A stretch of DNA of 64,000 bases, from the NCBI RefSeq assembly GCF_009792795.1, contig NZ_VKHQ01000003.1, positions 902,637 to 966,636 on the forward strand, in the 5' to 3' direction. A program made the position numbers and the translations under genes. Of this stretch, positions 35,739-44,919 are shown in pieces; the first letter of the stretch is position 1, and the number at the start of each line of letters is the position of its first letter. Under the pieces are notes generated by a model. It was not told where the DNA came from. It saw only the letters and a program-made list of their open reading frames with translations, and did no database searches. Source of the DNA: Cognatiluteimonas profundi (lineage in GTDB: Bacteria > Pseudomonadota > Gammaproteobacteria > Xanthomonadales > Xanthomonadaceae).

Positions 35739-37190
35739 TTACACGCGATACAGATTCATGAACTGATCGATCGGCATTTGGTCCAAGGCGGCCGGGTCTG
35801 CCGCCAGGGCCATGATCCGGTCGGCCTGGTCCGCCGGCAGGTGCCCCCGCAGGGCAGCCCCGCACTTGGCCATCAGCACCGGGATGCCCTCCACCCGGCG
35901 TTTGCGATGGCCGATCGGGTAGTCGATCGACACCTTCTCGGTCGACGGCCCGTCCTTGAAGAACACCTGCACGGAATTGCCGATGTAGCGCTTGTCCGGA
36001 TCGAAGTAGTCCTGGGTGAAGCGCGGGTTCTCAACGACCGTCATCCGTGACCGCAGTGCGTCGATCCGCGGATCCGCCGCCACGGAATCATCGTAGTCCC
36101 CGGCGGTCAGGCGCCCATGGATCAGCGGGACGGCAACCATGTACTGGATGCAATGGTCGCGGTCGGCATAGTTGGCCAGCGGGCCGGTCTTGTCGATGAT
36201 CCGCACGCCCGCTTCCTGGGTCTCGATGGCGATCCGCTCGATGTCATCGATGCGGTCACGAACCATGGGATGCAGTTGCATCGCGCACTCGACCGCTGTC
36301 TGCGCGTGGAATTCCGCCGGATAGCTGATCTTGAACAGGACGTTCTCCATCACGTAGCTGCCGAACGGTCGCTCGAACTGGAATGGCTTGCCCTGGAAGG
36401 CGACGTCGTAGAAACCCCAGGTCTTTGCCGACAGGGCGCTGGGATAGCCGACCACGCCCTTGTCGGTGGCATTCAGTGCGTGGATGACTGCGCGCCGGCA
36501 GGCGTCGCCCGCGGCCCATGACTTGCGCGGCCCGGTGTTGGGCGCATGGCGATAGGTCCGCAGCGCGCCGTTGTCGATCCATGAATGCGAGACCGCGGTG
36601 ATCACGGCGTCCTTGTTGCCGCCAAGCATGGCCGTGGCGACCGCGCTGGACGCCAGGCGCACCAGGATCACGTGGTCCAGGCCAACGCGATTGAAGGAAT
36701 TCTGCAGCGCGTAGACGCCCTGGATTTCGTGCGCCTTGATCGCCCAGGTCAGCACGTCGCGCACGGTGAGCGGCTCGCCGCCATCACGCAGGTCGCGGCG
36801 CGCGAGGTAGTCGGCGACGGCGAGGATGGTGCCGAGGTTGTCCGAGGGGTGGCCCCACTCGGCGGCCAGCCAGGTGTCGTTGAAGTCGAGCCAGCGCACC
36901 AGCGTGCCGATATTGAAGGCAGCTTGAGAAGGGTCGAGTTCGAAATGGGTGCCGGGAACCGTCGCGCCCCCGGGCAGGATCGCGCCGGGTACCAGCGGTC
37001 CAAGATGCTTGACGCAGTCGGGGAACTTCATCGCGAGCATCGCGCAGGCCAGTGAATCCAGCAGCATGTAGCGCGCGGTGTCGTACGCCTCCTGCGACTG
37101 GATCGAATAGTCGATCACGTAATCGGCGATATCGACCATCGGCTGATCGGGATCGGGTCGGGCGGCGGAACGGACGTCGAAGTGGCTCAT
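35739..37190 (-). CDS. prpD: 2-Methylcitrate dehydratase
   Basis: 483 residues from ATG 37190, the usual PrpD length. It dehydrates 2-methylcitrate in propionate catabolism without an Fe-S cluster. The MmgE/PrpD fold pattern is clear: SLACAMLAMKFPDC, RWLDFNDTWLAAEWGHPSDN, SHSWIDNGALRTYRHAPN, GPRKSWAAGDACRRA and PAEFHAQTAVECAM. prpC and prpB lie 2.6 kb to the right on the same strand but separated by three plus-strand genes, so prpD has its own promoter here. Confidence 0.96.
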   Translation of the reverse strand: MSHFDVRSAARPDPDQPMVDIADYVIDYSIQSQEAYDTARYMLLDSLACAMLAMKFPDCVKHLGPLVPGAILPGGATVPGTHFELDPSQAAFNIGTLVRWLDFNDTWLAAEWGHPSDNLGTILAVADYLARRDLRDGGEPLTVRDVLTWAIKAHEIQGVYALQNSFNRVGLDHVILVRLASSAVATAMLGGNKDAVITAVSHSWIDNGALRTYRHAPNTGPRKSWAAGDACRRAVIHALNATDKGVVGYPSALSAKTWGFYDVAFQGKPFQFERPFGSYVMENVLFKISYPAEFHAQTAVECAMQLHPMVRDRIDDIERIAIETQEAGVRIIDKTGPLANYADRDHCIQYMVAVPLIHGRLTAGDYDDSVAADPRIDALRSRMTVVENPRFTQDYFDPDKRYIGNSVQVFFKDGPSTEKVSIDYPIGHRKRRVEGIPVLMAKCGAALRGHLPADQADRIMALAADPAALDQMPIDQFMNLYRV

Positions 37191-37415
37191 GCAGGGTTCC
37201 GGCTCGGAGGAAGCCGACTATTTTGCCGTGCCGCGGGAGGACTGGCCAACCGTGCCGGGAAAAAAGTGGCAATTCCCCGACTTGGCCGCCCCCAGCCTCT
37301 TGCCGTTGACCTCCTGGATACGATTGCTGTTGCTCGAGCAACCCGCCCGCTCCTGCAACGCAGTGGCCCAGCTGCCGCGCTTGGTATTGCCGAGTGAGAG
37401 CGCCAGAGTGTCGGA

Positions 37416-38201
37416 ATGGACACTCCAACCCTGCCCGCACTGTTTCTCTCCCATGGCTCACCGATGCTGGCGGTGGAGGATTCCCCGGCCGGCCGCTTCC
37501 TGGACGGATTGGGAGCCGCGATGCCCCGGCCAAGGGCCATCGTGGTCGCGTCGGCGCATTTCACCGCACCCCGTGCCAGCGTCGGTGCCAACAGCCATCC
37601 GGCGACCGTGCACGACTTCAATGGCTTCCCCGACTCGCTGCACCAGATCCGTTACCCCGCCCCCGGGGACAGGCCACTCGCCGAGGACATCGCCCGGGGC
37701 CTGTCGGCCGCCGGACTGGACGCCGTCCTGCTTCCGGACCAGGGCCTGGACCACGGCGTATGGGTGCCCCTGCGCAGGATGTACCCGCAGGCCGACGTGC
37801 CGGTCATCCCTCTCTCGGTGAATCCGCGCGGTACCGCCAGCGAGCACCTCGCCATCGGGCGGGCGCTGGCGCCCCTGCGCGAAACCGGCGTACTGGTGAT
37901 CGGTTCCGGCGGGTTCGTGCACAACCTCGGCGACCTGGCGTGGGGCGACCGCGACGCGCCCATGCCCGGCTGGGCCTCTGCCTTCGCCAACTGGATGCGG
38001 GACAGGCTGGCCGCCGGCGACACCGACGCGCTGCTGGCTTGGGATCGCCTGGCGCCAGGCGCCCGGCAGGCCCATCCCACCGTCGAACACCTGATGCCAT
38101 TGTTTGTCGCGCTGGGCGCTGGGCACGGCTCGGCCGTGCGCCAGATCCATGAATCCGTCGAGTTCGGCTCACTCGCCCTGGACGCTTTCGCAATCGGCTG
38201 A
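37416..38201 (+). CDS. DODA-type extradiol ring-opening dioxygenase
   Basis: 261 residues from ATG 37416. Class III extradiol dioxygenase fold (LigB family) as in YgiD/4,5-DOPA dioxygenase. Candidate iron/zinc ligands are His in LFLSHGSPM (about 13), His in VVASAHFTAP (about 49) and His in the GSGGFVHNLGD stretch (about 170). DQGLDHGVWVPL is also typical. In bacteria these enzymes may act on catechols, but the natural substrate is unknown. It is divergent from prpD, with 225 bases between starts that hold no other gene. Confidence 0.9.
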   Translation: MDTPTLPALFLSHGSPMLAVEDSPAGRFLDGLGAAMPRPRAIVVASAHFTAPRASVGANSHPATVHDFNGFPDSLHQIRYPAPGDRPLAEDIARGLSAAGLDAVLLPDQGLDHGVWVPLRRMYPQADVPVIPLSVNPRGTASEHLAIGRALAPLRETGVLVIGSGGFVHNLGDLAWGDRDAPMPGWASAFANWMRDRLAAGDTDALLAWDRLAPGARQAHPTVEHLMPLFVALGAGHGSAVRQIHESVEFGSLALDAFAIG

Positions 38202-38514
38202 TGGCCCGCGACTGCTGATGAATGCGGCTTGGAGACACCCTCTCCGACCGGGCATTCCAGCAAAATCAAGCACTTGCCGCCTCGCCTATTCAGCTGGCGT
38301 TGGGTTTGGGGTGGATAGGGTGCGCGCACTGTCGTTCGGCCACCTTGGCCAACACCGGTGCTGGCCCGCACTCCCGCGGGGTTTTCCGGCACCCGGGCTT
38401 AAAGCCAGCCGCAGAGCTGTCGCCCTCCCCATTACGCCATCCGGTCGCGCTGCAGATCCGCCTTTAACGGGCGGGACGCCAGCATCGCGGCCGTGCAACG
38501 GACAAGGAGTTGCC
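38202..38514. other. Intergenic, nothing recognised
   Basis: 313 bases between the dioxygenase and cell-wall hydrolase genes. Short frames exist on both strands but none has a start site, length or composition suggesting a gene. An AAGGAG ribosome-binding site at 38504-38509 belongs to the next gene. Confidence 0.6.
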
Positions 38515-38973
38515 ATGAAGCTGGCCTGGATCCTCTGGCTATCGCATGTTTTGCCACAGCCAGCCGCCGACTCGCTGTGCCTGAGCACCACCGTCTTCCT
38601 GGAAGCGCGCGACCAGACCGTGCGCGGGCAGGAAGCCGTCGCCGAGGTTGCCCTGCGTCGCCGCGACAGCGGGCTGTGGGGCAGCAACCTGTGCCAGGTG
38701 GTGACCGCGCGCCACCAGTTCGCCCCATCGCTGGTCTCCCCGCAGACCAACCTGGCGAACAACGACGCGTGGGATACCGCCATCGCCGTCGCGCTGGCCT
38801 CGCAACGCAACTGGGCGCTGCCGCCGCGCCAACGCCGGGAAATCGTGCCTGGCGCCAGCCACTTTGCCGCGACCGCCCTCGTCTCCCCGGCATGGGGCAA
38901 CGCCTATCAGGTGGCGACCATCGGCGACCACACCTTCTTCCGGGTGCAGAAGCTCAAGCCCCACAAGTCGTGA
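38515..38973 (+). CDS. SleB-like cell wall hydrolase
   Basis: 152 residues from ATG 38515, with AAGGAG six bases upstream. A short hydrophobic N-terminus (about 1-18) looks like a signal peptide or anchor. The Hydrolase_2 domain starts with CLSTTVFLEARDQTVRGQEAVAEVALRR, where the Glu in FLEAR is the expected catalytic acid. VVTARHQFAPS and GASHFAATA follow. The family includes spore cortex hydrolase SleB, but in a non-sporulating gammaproteobacterium it would act on the cell's own murein. Confidence 0.85.
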   Translation: MKLAWILWLSHVLPQPAADSLCLSTTVFLEARDQTVRGQEAVAEVALRRRDSGLWGSNLCQVVTARHQFAPSLVSPQTNLANNDAWDTAIAVALASQRNWALPPRQRREIVPGASHFAATALVSPAWGNAYQVATIGDHTFFRVQKLKPHKS

Positions 38974-39050
38974 CGCTACGTTCCACGGCGCCGGATTGAT
39001 GGGTTGGCGCCGCGCCGCGCATAGTCGGTCTCCCTTCAGCGAGACCTCCC

Positions 39051-39665
39051 ATGAAGCTGTATTACTCGCCCGGCGCCTGCTCGCTCTCCGACCACATCGT
39101 GCTGGAGTGGATCGGCCAGCCCTACGAAGCCGTCCGCGTTTCACGTGAGGATCGACAAACGGCGGAGTACCTGGCGATCAATCCCGCCGGTGCGGTCCCC
39201 GCCCTCGCGGCGCCGGACGGCTGGGTGCTGACCCAGAACGCCGCGATCCTGAATTACCTGGCCGACAGTCATCCCGAAGCCGGGCTGGGCGGTGATGGCA
39301 GCGCGCGGTCCCGGGCGGAGGTCAACCGCTGGCTGGGCGTGGCCAATGCGGACATCCATCCGGCCTTCCATCCATTGTTCGGTTCGACCGCCTACCTTGG
39401 CGATGCCGACCTGATCGACCGGACCAAGCAGGCCGCCGCGACCAAGCTGCGTGGCTTGTTCGCGCGGGTCGACAGACAACTCGAGGGACGCGACTGGATC
39501 ACCGGCAGCCGGTCGATCGCCGATCCCTACCTGTTCGTGGTCACCCGCTGGGCCAGGGCCATGGACATCGACCTGTCGGGCTTCGACAACCTCGCGCGCT
39601 TCTTCGACACGATGCTTGGCGATGCAGGCGTGCAGCGCGCGCTGCTGCAGGAAGGCGCCACCTAG
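39051..39665 (+). CDS. Glutathione S-transferase family protein
   Basis: 204 residues from ATG 39051. A thioredoxin-fold N-terminal domain begins MKLYYSPGACSLS, the beta-class pattern with Cys10, and includes INPAGAVPALA and the glutathione-contact QNAAILNYLAD. An all-helical C-terminal domain contains the N-capping motif GSRSIADPYLFVVTRW. It is cytosolic. Substrate unknown. It converges on prpC across 89 bases without a clear terminator. Confidence 0.93.
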   Translation: MKLYYSPGACSLSDHIVLEWIGQPYEAVRVSREDRQTAEYLAINPAGAVPALAAPDGWVLTQNAAILNYLADSHPEAGLGGDGSARSRAEVNRWLGVANADIHPAFHPLFGSTAYLGDADLIDRTKQAAATKLRGLFARVDRQLEGRDWITGSRSIADPYLFVVTRWARAMDIDLSGFDNLARFFDTMLGDAGVQRALLQEGAT

Positions 39666-39754
39666 GCGACGCCCCTGCGGTGGCGCAATTCACCGCGCCG
39701 CAGCACCCTCGCCTGCCTGCCGACCCTACCGCAGCGGCCGGCCCCAGCCGTGCT

Positions 39755-40906
39755 TCAACGCTTCCCGATCGGCACGTAGGCGCGATCTTCCGGACCGACG
39801 TAGGTCGCGCTCGGACGAATGATCTTGCCGTCCTCGCGCTGCTCGATCACGTGCGCGCTCCAGCCCGAGGTGCGCGCGATCACGAACAGCGGCGTGAACA
39901 TCGGCGTCGGGATGCCCATCATGTGGTACGCGGATGCGCTGTACCAGTCGAGGTTGGGGAACATCTTCTTGGTGTCCATCATCAGGTTCTCGATGCGCTC
40001 GGACACATCGAACAGGACCTGGTTGCCACCGTCCGTACACAGTGCGCGCGAGATCTCCTTGATGATCGGATTGCGCGGATCGCCGATGGTGTAGACCGGG
40101 TGGCCGAAGCCGATGACGATTTCCTTGCGCTCCATGCGCGCGCGGATGTCGGCCTCGGCTTCATCGGGCGTCGCGTAGCGGGAGATGATGTCCATGGCGA
40201 CTTCATTGGCGCCGCCATGCTTGGGGCCGCGCAGCGCGCCGATCGCGCCGGTGATGCAGCTGTGGATGTCCGATCCGGTGCCCGCGATCACACGTGCGGC
40301 AAAGGTCGACGCATTGAATTCGTGCTCGGCGTACAGCACCAGCGACTTGTCGAGCGACCGTGCGTGCAGCTGGCTCGGCGCCTGTCCATGCAGCAGGTGC
40401 AGGAAGTGCGCGGCGATGGAATCGTCATCGGTTTCGCAATCGATCCGGCGGCCATTGCGGGTGAAATGCCACCAGTACAGCAGCATCGATCCGAAGCTCG
40501 CCATCAGCTTGTCGGCGATGTCGCGCGCTTCCGGCGCGGCATGTGCGTCGCGCTCGGGAAGCACGGTTCCCAGCACCGAACAGCCGGTGCGCAGGACGTC
40601 CATGGGATGGGCATTGGCCGGCACCAGTTCCAGCGCCTCGGCGACGATCACCGGCAATCCGCGCAGGCGCTTGAGCTTGGTCCGGTAGGCAGACAACTGG
40701 GCCGTCGTCGGCAGCGCGCCGTGCACCAGCAGGTGGGCGACTTCCTCGAATGACGACTGGGTAGCCAGGTCGTGGATGTCGTAGCCGCGGTAATGCAGGT
40801 CGTTGCCGCTGCGGCCGACCGTGCACAGCGCGGTGTTGCCCGCGGGGGTGCCGCTCAGGGCCACGGATTTCTTCGCCTTCGGCATTGCCTGGACGTTGTC
40901 GCTCAT
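39755..40906 (-). CDS. prpC: 2-Methylcitrate synthase
   Basis: 383 residues from ATG 40906, which overlaps the prpB stop by four bases (ATGA). It condenses propionyl-CoA with oxaloacetate. Citrate synthase-family features: [48 protein letters not shown] and [14 protein letters not shown]. The shorter length (383) and the prpB coupling favour methylcitrate over citrate synthase. Confidence 0.95.
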   Translation of the reverse strand: MSDNVQAMPKAKKSVALSGTPAGNTALCTVGRSGNDLHYRGYDIHDLATQSSFEEVAHLLVHGALPTTAQLSAYRTKLKRLRGLPVIVAEALELVPANAHPMDVLRTGCSVLGTVLPERDAHAAPEARDIADKLMASFGSMLLYWWHFTRNGRRIDCETDDDSIAAHFLHLLHGQAPSQLHARSLDKSLVLYAEHEFNASTFAARVIAGTGSDIHSCITGAIGALRGPKHGGANEVAMDIISRYATPDEAEADIRARMERKEIVIGFGHPVYTIGDPRNPIIKEISRALCTDGGNQVLFDVSERIENLMMDTKKMFPNLDWYSASAYHMMGIPTPMFTPLFVIARTSGWSAHVIEQREDGKIIRPSATYVGPEDRAYVPIGKR

Positions 40907-41799
40907 GCTGATTTCTCCGGATTGGCCTGCGCGAACAGCGCGTCCAGCTTCTCTTCGTAGTGGTGGTAGCCCAGGAAGTCGTACAACTCGGCACGCGTCT
41001 GCAGGCTGTCGATGATGTGCTTCTGGGTGCCGTCGCGACGCACGGTTTCGTAGAAGTGCAGCGCGGCCTTGTTCATCGCGCGATAGGCACCGCAGCAATA
41101 CAGCGCGATGTCCACGTCGACGCCGCGAAGCTCGTCGGTGGTGAAGAACGGCGTCGAGCCGAATTCGGTGAGGTTGGCCAGTATCGGCACCCGCACCGCC
41201 TGCTTGAAGCGCCGGTAATCGTCGAGCGTCTTCATGGCTTCGGGGAAGATCATGTCGGCGCCCGCCTCGACGTAGGCGATGGCGCGCTCGATGGCTGCGT
41301 CGACGCCTTCCACTGCCGCGGCATCGGTGCGCGCCATGATCACGAAGCCGTCGTCCGTCCGTGCATCGACCGCCGACTTGATGCGATCGACCATTTCCGC
41401 GGCCGTAACGACTTCCTTGCCAGGGCGATGCCCGCAACGCTTCTGACCGACCTGGTCCTCCATGTGCACCGCGGCGACGCCCACGCGTTCGAACGAGCGG
41501 ATCGTGCGCGCGATGTTGAACGCGCCGCCCCAGCCGGTATCGATGTCGACCAGCAAGGGCATCTGCGTCGCCTCCACGATCCGCCGCGCATCGGTGACCA
41601 CGTCTTCCATGGTGCTGATGCCGAGATCCGGCATGCCAAGCGAATTGGCCGCCACGCCGCCACCGGACAGGTACAGCGCCTTGTAACCGACACGCTTTGC
41701 CATGAGCCCGGCGTAGGCGGTGATGGCGCCCATGACCTGCAACGGCGACTCCTCGGCGATGGCGGCGCGGAAACGGGCGCCTGCTGAAACCTGCGACAT
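40903..41799 (-). CDS. prpB: 2-Methylisocitrate lyase
   Basis: 298 residues from ATG 41799, with GAGGGG five bases upstream (a TTG at 41805 is also in frame). It splits 2-methylisocitrate into pyruvate and succinate, the last step of the methylcitrate cycle. PEP mutase/isocitrate lyase signatures: [39 protein letters not shown] with the catalytic Cys, and [10 protein letters not shown]. First gene of the prpB-prpC unit. No PrpR regulator or PrpE is seen nearby. Confidence 0.96.
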   Translation of the reverse strand: MSQVSAGARFRAAIAEESPLQVMGAITAYAGLMAKRVGYKALYLSGGGVAANSLGMPDLGISTMEDVVTDARRIVEATQMPLLVDIDTGWGGAFNIARTIRSFERVGVAAVHMEDQVGQKRCGHRPGKEVVTAAEMVDRIKSAVDARTDDGFVIMARTDAAAVEGVDAAIERAIAYVEAGADMIFPEAMKTLDDYRRFKQAVRVPILANLTEFGSTPFFTTDELRGVDVDIALYCCGAYRAMNKAALHFYETVRRDGTQKHIIDSLQTRAELYDFLGYHHYEEKLDALFAQANPEKSA

Positions 41800-41810
41800 T
41801 GCCAACCCCT

Positions 41811-41912
41811 CGTAGGGCGGGTTTCAACCCGCCGATATGGCTCGATGCAATCCCGCGGATGCCTCGAGAGCGCGTCCGGCGGGTCGAAGGCGGCCCAGGC
41901 CGCCTTCGCTTC
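41811..41912. other. Gap between mdh and prpB with small palindromes
   Basis: It contains GGGCGGGTTTCAACCCGCC (41815-41833) and GAAGGCGGCCCAGGCCGCCTTC (41888-41909), two compact perfect or near-perfect hairpins without T-runs. They may partly terminate transcription after mdh or belong to another short repeat family; a similar GGGCGGGCCTTCTGGCCC sits before mdh at 42911. Confidence 0.55.
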
Positions 41913-42896
41913 CTACAGCAGGTGCGCCACGCCGGCGCGCTCTTCCTCGAGTTCCGCCAGTGTCTTGTCCATCGCCTGGCGACTGAACGCGTCGACCGGC
42001 AGATCGGTGACACGGGTGTATTCGCCATCGGCGGTGGTCACCGGCACTCCATAGATCACGCCTTCCGGGATGCCATAGCTGCCATCGGACGGCACGCCCA
42101 TGGTCACCCACTTGCCGTTGCTGCCCAGGACCCAGTCGTGGATGTGGTCGATGGCCGCGTTCGCCGCCGATGCAGCCGACGACAGCCCGCGCGCCTCGAT
42201 GATGGCCGCGCCGCGCTTGCCGACCTGCGGGATGAAGGTGTTCGCGTTCCAGTCGGCGTCGTTGATCAGGTCCTTCAACGACTGGCCCTTCGCCGTGGCG
42301 AAGCGGTAGTCGGGATACATCGTCGGGGAGTGGTTGCCCCACACGACCAGCTTGTCGATATCGGCAACGGCGACACCGGCCCTGGTGGCCAGCTGCGACA
42401 GGGCGCGGTTGTGGTCCAGGCGCAGCATGGCGGTGAAATTCTTCGCCGGCAGGTCCGGAGCCGACTTCATCGCGATGTAGGCGTTGGTGTTTGCCGGATT
42501 GCCGACGACCAGCACCTTGACGTCGCGCGATGCGACATCGTTGAGCGCCTTGCCCTGCGCGGTGAAGATCTTCGCGTTCTCCAGCAGCAGGTCCTTGCGC
42601 TCCATGCCGGGGCCGCGCGGGCGCGCACCCACCAGCAGGGCCACGTCGACATCCTTGAAGGCCACGCGCGGGTCATCGGTGCCGACCATGCCGGCCAGCA
42701 GCGGGAATGCGCAGTCCTCGAGCTCCATCATCACGCCGCGCAGCGCGGCCTGGGCCTTCTCCAGCGGCAGTTCCAGCATCTGCAGGATCACCGGCTGGTC
42801 CTTGCCGAGCATTTCGCCAGAAGCGATACGGAACAGCAGCGCGTAGCCGATCTGGCCTGCGGCGCCGGTGACGGCAACACGGATGGGTTGTTTCAT
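41913..42896 (-). CDS. mdh: Malate dehydrogenase
   Basis: 327 residues from ATG 42896. It interconverts malate and oxaloacetate with NAD. It shows the cytosolic-type bacterial MDH pattern: [13 protein letters not shown] at the N-terminus, [41 protein letters not shown] with the catalytic region, and [14 protein letters not shown] containing the active His. It supplies oxaloacetate, also a PrpC substrate, and sits directly upstream of prpBC on the same strand. Confidence 0.96.
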   Translation of the reverse strand: MKQPIRVAVTGAAGQIGYALLFRIASGEMLGKDQPVILQMLELPLEKAQAALRGVMMELEDCAFPLLAGMVGTDDPRVAFKDVDVALLVGARPRGPGMERKDLLLENAKIFTAQGKALNDVASRDVKVLVVGNPANTNAYIAMKSAPDLPAKNFTAMLRLDHNRALSQLATRAGVAVADIDKLVVWGNHSPTMYPDYRFATAKGQSLKDLINDADWNANTFIPQVGKRGAAIIEARGLSSAASAANAAIDHIHDWVLGSNGKWVTMGVPSDGSYGIPEGVIYGVPVTTADGEYTRVTDLPVDAFSRQAMDKTLAELEEERAGVAHLL

Positions 42897-42974
42897 TCAA
42901 GGCTCCTGTTGGGCGGGCCTTCTGGCCCACCGATGTGTGCTGGCGATACGGCAAACGACGGGCCGAAGCACGCC

Positions 42975-44180
42975 TTACGCCAGTTCGGCGAAGAATTCCT
43001 GGAACCGCTGCAGGCCGGGAGCCAGCTGCGGTGTCGGGCAGGTGTAGCTGATGCGCAACGCCGTCGGTGCACCGAAGGCCGAACCCGGCACGCACGCGAC
43101 GCCCTTGGTCTCCAGCAACGCGCTGCAGAAGGTGACGTCGTCCTTGATCGCCAAGCCCGATGGCTGGTGGGTCTTTCCGAAGGCGACGCTGATGTCCGGA
43201 AACACGTAGAACGCGCCCTGCGGCCTCGGGCAGACGACGCCAGGGATGGCGTCCATGACGGCCATCACCTGGTCGCGCTTGCGCTGGAATTCGGCGCATT
43301 TCTCGCGCGTGACGTCCTGCGGCCCGCTCAATGCGGCGACGGCCGCGGCGCTGACGACTTCAGGCAGGTTGGTGATGTGGTTGGAGTTCATCGTCACCAC
43401 GGCCTGCGCGACCTGCTCCGGACCCGCCATGAAGCCGACCCGCCAGCCGGGCATGCCATAGGTCTTGGACAGCGAATCGATGAAGATCACGCGGTCGCGC
43501 AGCTCCGGACGGGCGTGGACGAAGTTGTGGTAGCCCAGTCCGTCGAACACCATGCGGTTGTAGATGTCGTCGGTGATCACCCAGGTGTCGGGGTAACGCA
43601 CCAGGACGTCGGCGAGCGCCGAGATTTCGTCCCTGGAGTACACCATCCCGGTGGGATTGGACGGATTGTTGAACAGGAAGACGCGCGGCTTTTTCGCCAG
43701 CGCGACGTCCAGCTGCGCCGGCGTCAGCTTGTAATCCTGGTCCGCCGGGCACGGCAGCAGGTCGATCTTCGCGTTGACGATCTCGGCGATGTCGAGGTAG
43801 CTGGTCCAGTAGGGCGTGGGGAAGACGATCGTGTCGCCTTCGTCGAGCAGTGCTTCGGCGATGTTGTAGATGACGTGCTTGGCGCCCACGCCGGTAGCGC
43901 AGTTGGCGCGCGTGTATCCGGTCAGCCCGACTTCGGCCATGTGCGCGATGAAGGCGTCCAGCAACGCATCGCTGCCGCGGTTGCTGCCGTACTGGCCCGA
44001 GTCGTGCGCCAGTGCATCGCGCGCCGCGGCGTAGACATGCTCGCCGGGAAGGAAATTCGGGACGCCGATCGAGAAACTGATGATGTCGCGGCCTTCGGCC
44101 TTCAGGCGCTTGGCCTTGTCGGCGATCAGCATGATCGCGCTTGGCTTGGCGCGGCCAATGCGCCGTGCGAGCTGAAGCAT
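42975..44180 (-). CDS. Class I/II pyridoxal-phosphate aminotransferase
   Basis: 401 residues from ATG 44180. Fold-type I aminotransferase resembling aspartate/tyrosine transaminases: SFSIGVPNFLPGEHV, YTRANCATGVGAKH, FNNPSNPTGMVYSR, TDDIYNRMVFDG, and the PLP lysine in SLSKTYGMPGWRVGF. RISYTCP near the end holds the substrate-carboxylate Arg. Aspartate is the likeliest amino donor given the family and the mdh neighbour, but specificity is not proven. Confidence 0.93.
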   Translation of the reverse strand: MLQLARRIGRAKPSAIMLIADKAKRLKAEGRDIISFSIGVPNFLPGEHVYAAARDALAHDSGQYGSNRGSDALLDAFIAHMAEVGLTGYTRANCATGVGAKHVIYNIAEALLDEGDTIVFPTPYWTSYLDIAEIVNAKIDLLPCPADQDYKLTPAQLDVALAKKPRVFLFNNPSNPTGMVYSRDEISALADVLVRYPDTWVITDDIYNRMVFDGLGYHNFVHARPELRDRVIFIDSLSKTYGMPGWRVGFMAGPEQVAQAVVTMNSNHITNLPEVVSAAAVAALSGPQDVTREKCAEFQRKRDQVMAVMDAIPGVVCPRPQGAFYVFPDISVAFGKTHQPSGLAIKDDVTFCSALLETKGVACVPGSAFGAPTALRISYTCPTPQLAPGLQRFQEFFAELA

Positions 44181-44281
44181 CGGGAACCTTTGGAATGGCA
44201 GCGGGAGACCGCTGATTTTAGCATGGCGGCGCACTCCGGCCGGAGTGCGCGCCTGCGCCCAACGTATTGCCGGAAGGCGGA

Positions 44282-44776
44282 TCAGGCCGCCAGGATGCGG
44301 TTCCATTCGGCGACGCGATCGGCCTTGGCAGCCAGGACCGCGTCGGCATCGCCTTCGATCCTGACCGACCGGATCACGTCGCCCTGCGCGATCTTGTCGA
44401 CCACGTCCAGTCCCTCCAGGACCTTGCCGAAGACGGTGTGCTTTCCGTCCAGCCACGGCGTGGCGACGTGGGTGATGAAGAACTGGCTGCCGTTGGTGTT
44501 GGGGCCGGCATTGGCCATGGACAGCACCCCGCGGTCATGGCGGACGCCATTGTTGGCTTCATCCTCGAACTTGTAGCCCGGACCACCCGTGCCCGTGCCC
44601 TGCGGACAACCGCCCTGGACCATGAAGTCCGGGATCACCCGGTGGAACTTGAGCCCGTCGTAGAAGCCCCGCTTGGCGAGATTGACGAAATTGGCGACCG
44701 TCAGCGGCGCCTTCTCCGGGTACAGCTCGGCGCGGACGGTCCCGCGGTCGGTGTCAAAGGTGGCAAAGAGGGACAT
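44282..44776 (-). CDS. Cyclophilin-type peptidyl-prolyl isomerase
   Basis: 164 residues from ATG 44776. It speeds cis/trans isomerisation of proline bonds. All cyclophilin signatures are present: [13 protein letters not shown] with the catalytic Arg, [18 protein letters not shown], and [12 protein letters not shown]. There is no signal peptide, so it is the cytosolic PpiB type. It diverges from typA across 143 bases. Confidence 0.95.
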   Translation of the reverse strand: MSLFATFDTDRGTVRAELYPEKAPLTVANFVNLAKRGFYDGLKFHRVIPDFMVQGGCPQGTGTGGPGYKFEDEANNGVRHDRGVLSMANAGPNTNGSQFFITHVATPWLDGKHTVFGKVLEGLDVVDKIAQGDVIRSVRIEGDADAVLAAKADRVAEWNRILAA

Positions 44777-44866
44777 TGGCTGACTCCAGGTCTGAATCGG
44801 AACGGGAAAATGTGGGTCCTTCACCGTTTCAATCGCGTGATCGGCGGCAGAGGCGCGTGGACCCGC

Positions 44867-44872
44867 TATAAT
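44867..44872 (+). promoter_or_regulatory. -10 box of typA
   Basis: A perfect TATAAT at 44867-44872, 48 bases before the typA start, in a GC-rich surround. No good -35 match is visible. Confidence 0.5.
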
Positions 44873-44919
44873 AGCCGGCTTCCTAGCCAGCCTTCGCGCC
44901 GTCCCGGTGCGCTTTCCGC

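Noticed and set aside
41799..44576. 925-codon plus-strand open frame
   Set aside because: It is antisense to mdh and the aminotransferase gene, both of which carry complete active-site motifs. The composition is typical of a GC shadow frame.
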